Positions 63,601-64,000 of a DNA stretch of 64,000 nucleotides are shown in pieces. Under the pieces are notes generated by a model, which was not told the DNA's origin, searched no databases, and was given only the letters and a program-made list of their open reading frames with translations. The number at the start of each line of letters is the position of its first letter. The first letter of the stretch is position 1. A program made the translations under genes and the position numbers. Where the stretch lies: contig JBAMJR010000261.1 in assembly GCA_038501785.1 (NCBI GenBank), positions 555,001-619,000 of the forward strand, written 5' to 3'. The DNA comes from Myoxocephalus aenaeus. Lineage: Eukaryota > Chordata > Actinopteri > Perciformes > Cottidae.

Positions 63601-64000
63601 CGAGGGCTGCGCGAGCAGCAGGGGGCGGAGTCAAGAAACTGCCTTTACACAGGAAGTCACAGAAAAAATGACTTCCTGTTAGTTCCGAACTTCAGGCTTC
63701 ATGTAGTTTACAGATCACGTTTGGATTTATTCATATGTGTTTATAAATATATATTTATGTAGAAATGTGTGTGTAGCTGCATCCTTTGTTCTTTTTGTGT
63801 CTGCCTGTGAAACACATTACTACTGGTTTAGATGTGTGTTGCAGAAATAAGATTTTGTATTATCAACCACACAAGATATATTTTTAAGATTAAACATGAG
63901 ACTAATAGTCAACTGCCTACCAGCAGCTACTGTCCGGACTATGCAACCCTGCTGGTTCCATTCAGTGAAGTCATCAGAGGAAAATGTAATGACCAAAAAT
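63601..64000. other. Window end, no feature recognised
   Basis: No gene or repeat identified. Confidence 0.4.

Noticed and set aside
1..64000. tRNA, snRNA or rRNA genes
   Set aside because: I looked for cloverleaf A/B boxes and rRNA cores and found none I could support; a covariance-model scan would decide.

Overview
This is a vertebrate, almost certainly percomorph teleost, nuclear genome window. The signs are split genes with GT-AG introns, fish-type TRIM and Ig-domain genes, RTE/Rex3-like, L1-like, Harbinger-like and hAT-like repeats, and long (AC)n tracts. The gene order at the left (PIK3C2-type C2 domain end, then PPP1R15B, then an ASCL3/5 bHLH gene) recalls human 1q32.1, where PIK3C2B, PPP1R15B and ASCL5 all lie.

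Left part (1-16 kb), single-copy genes. The last codons of pik3c2b end at 135 and are followed by a long 3' UTR that carries a foldback element. ppp1r15b (two coding exons, 5196-7043 and 7853-8065, with uORFs in its leader) encodes the PP1-recruiting eIF2alpha phosphatase subunit. An 11-bp minisatellite starts at its stop codon. A minus-strand achaete-scute-like gene (12579-12998) has a 1.2-kb minisatellite that grew directly upstream of its 3' splice site.

Middle part (16-40 kb), a TRIM cluster broken up by repeats. It holds two intact RING/B-box/coiled-coil/PRY-SPRY TRIM genes (20680-22056 minus, 34429-35814 plus), a truncated SPRY piece (38985-39345), smaller relics, and duplicated flanks. 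One apparently intact RTE-type LINE (24553-27909) sits between 10-bp target duplications. Its empty site is preserved in an inverted duplicate at 61.3-62.2 kb. Other LINE copies are deleted, inverted or 5'-truncated.

Right part (40.6-64 kb). A 14.3-kb satellite of about 620 copies of a 23-bp unit fills 40613-54925. Its plus strand contains almost no adenine, and it shows nested higher-order duplications. Beyond it lie a decayed minus-strand Ig-receptor gene (55679-57751), a decayed gypsy gag piece (59.5-60.3 kb), the inverted duplicate of the TRIM promoter block (61.3-62.2 kb) and a 1.25-kb DNA transposon (62353-63600).

No bacterial-type operons, CRISPR arrays or phage genes are present. The unusual content is repeat biology: tandem arrays seeded from functional gene signals (a stop codon, a splice acceptor) and a very large, strand-asymmetric satellite.
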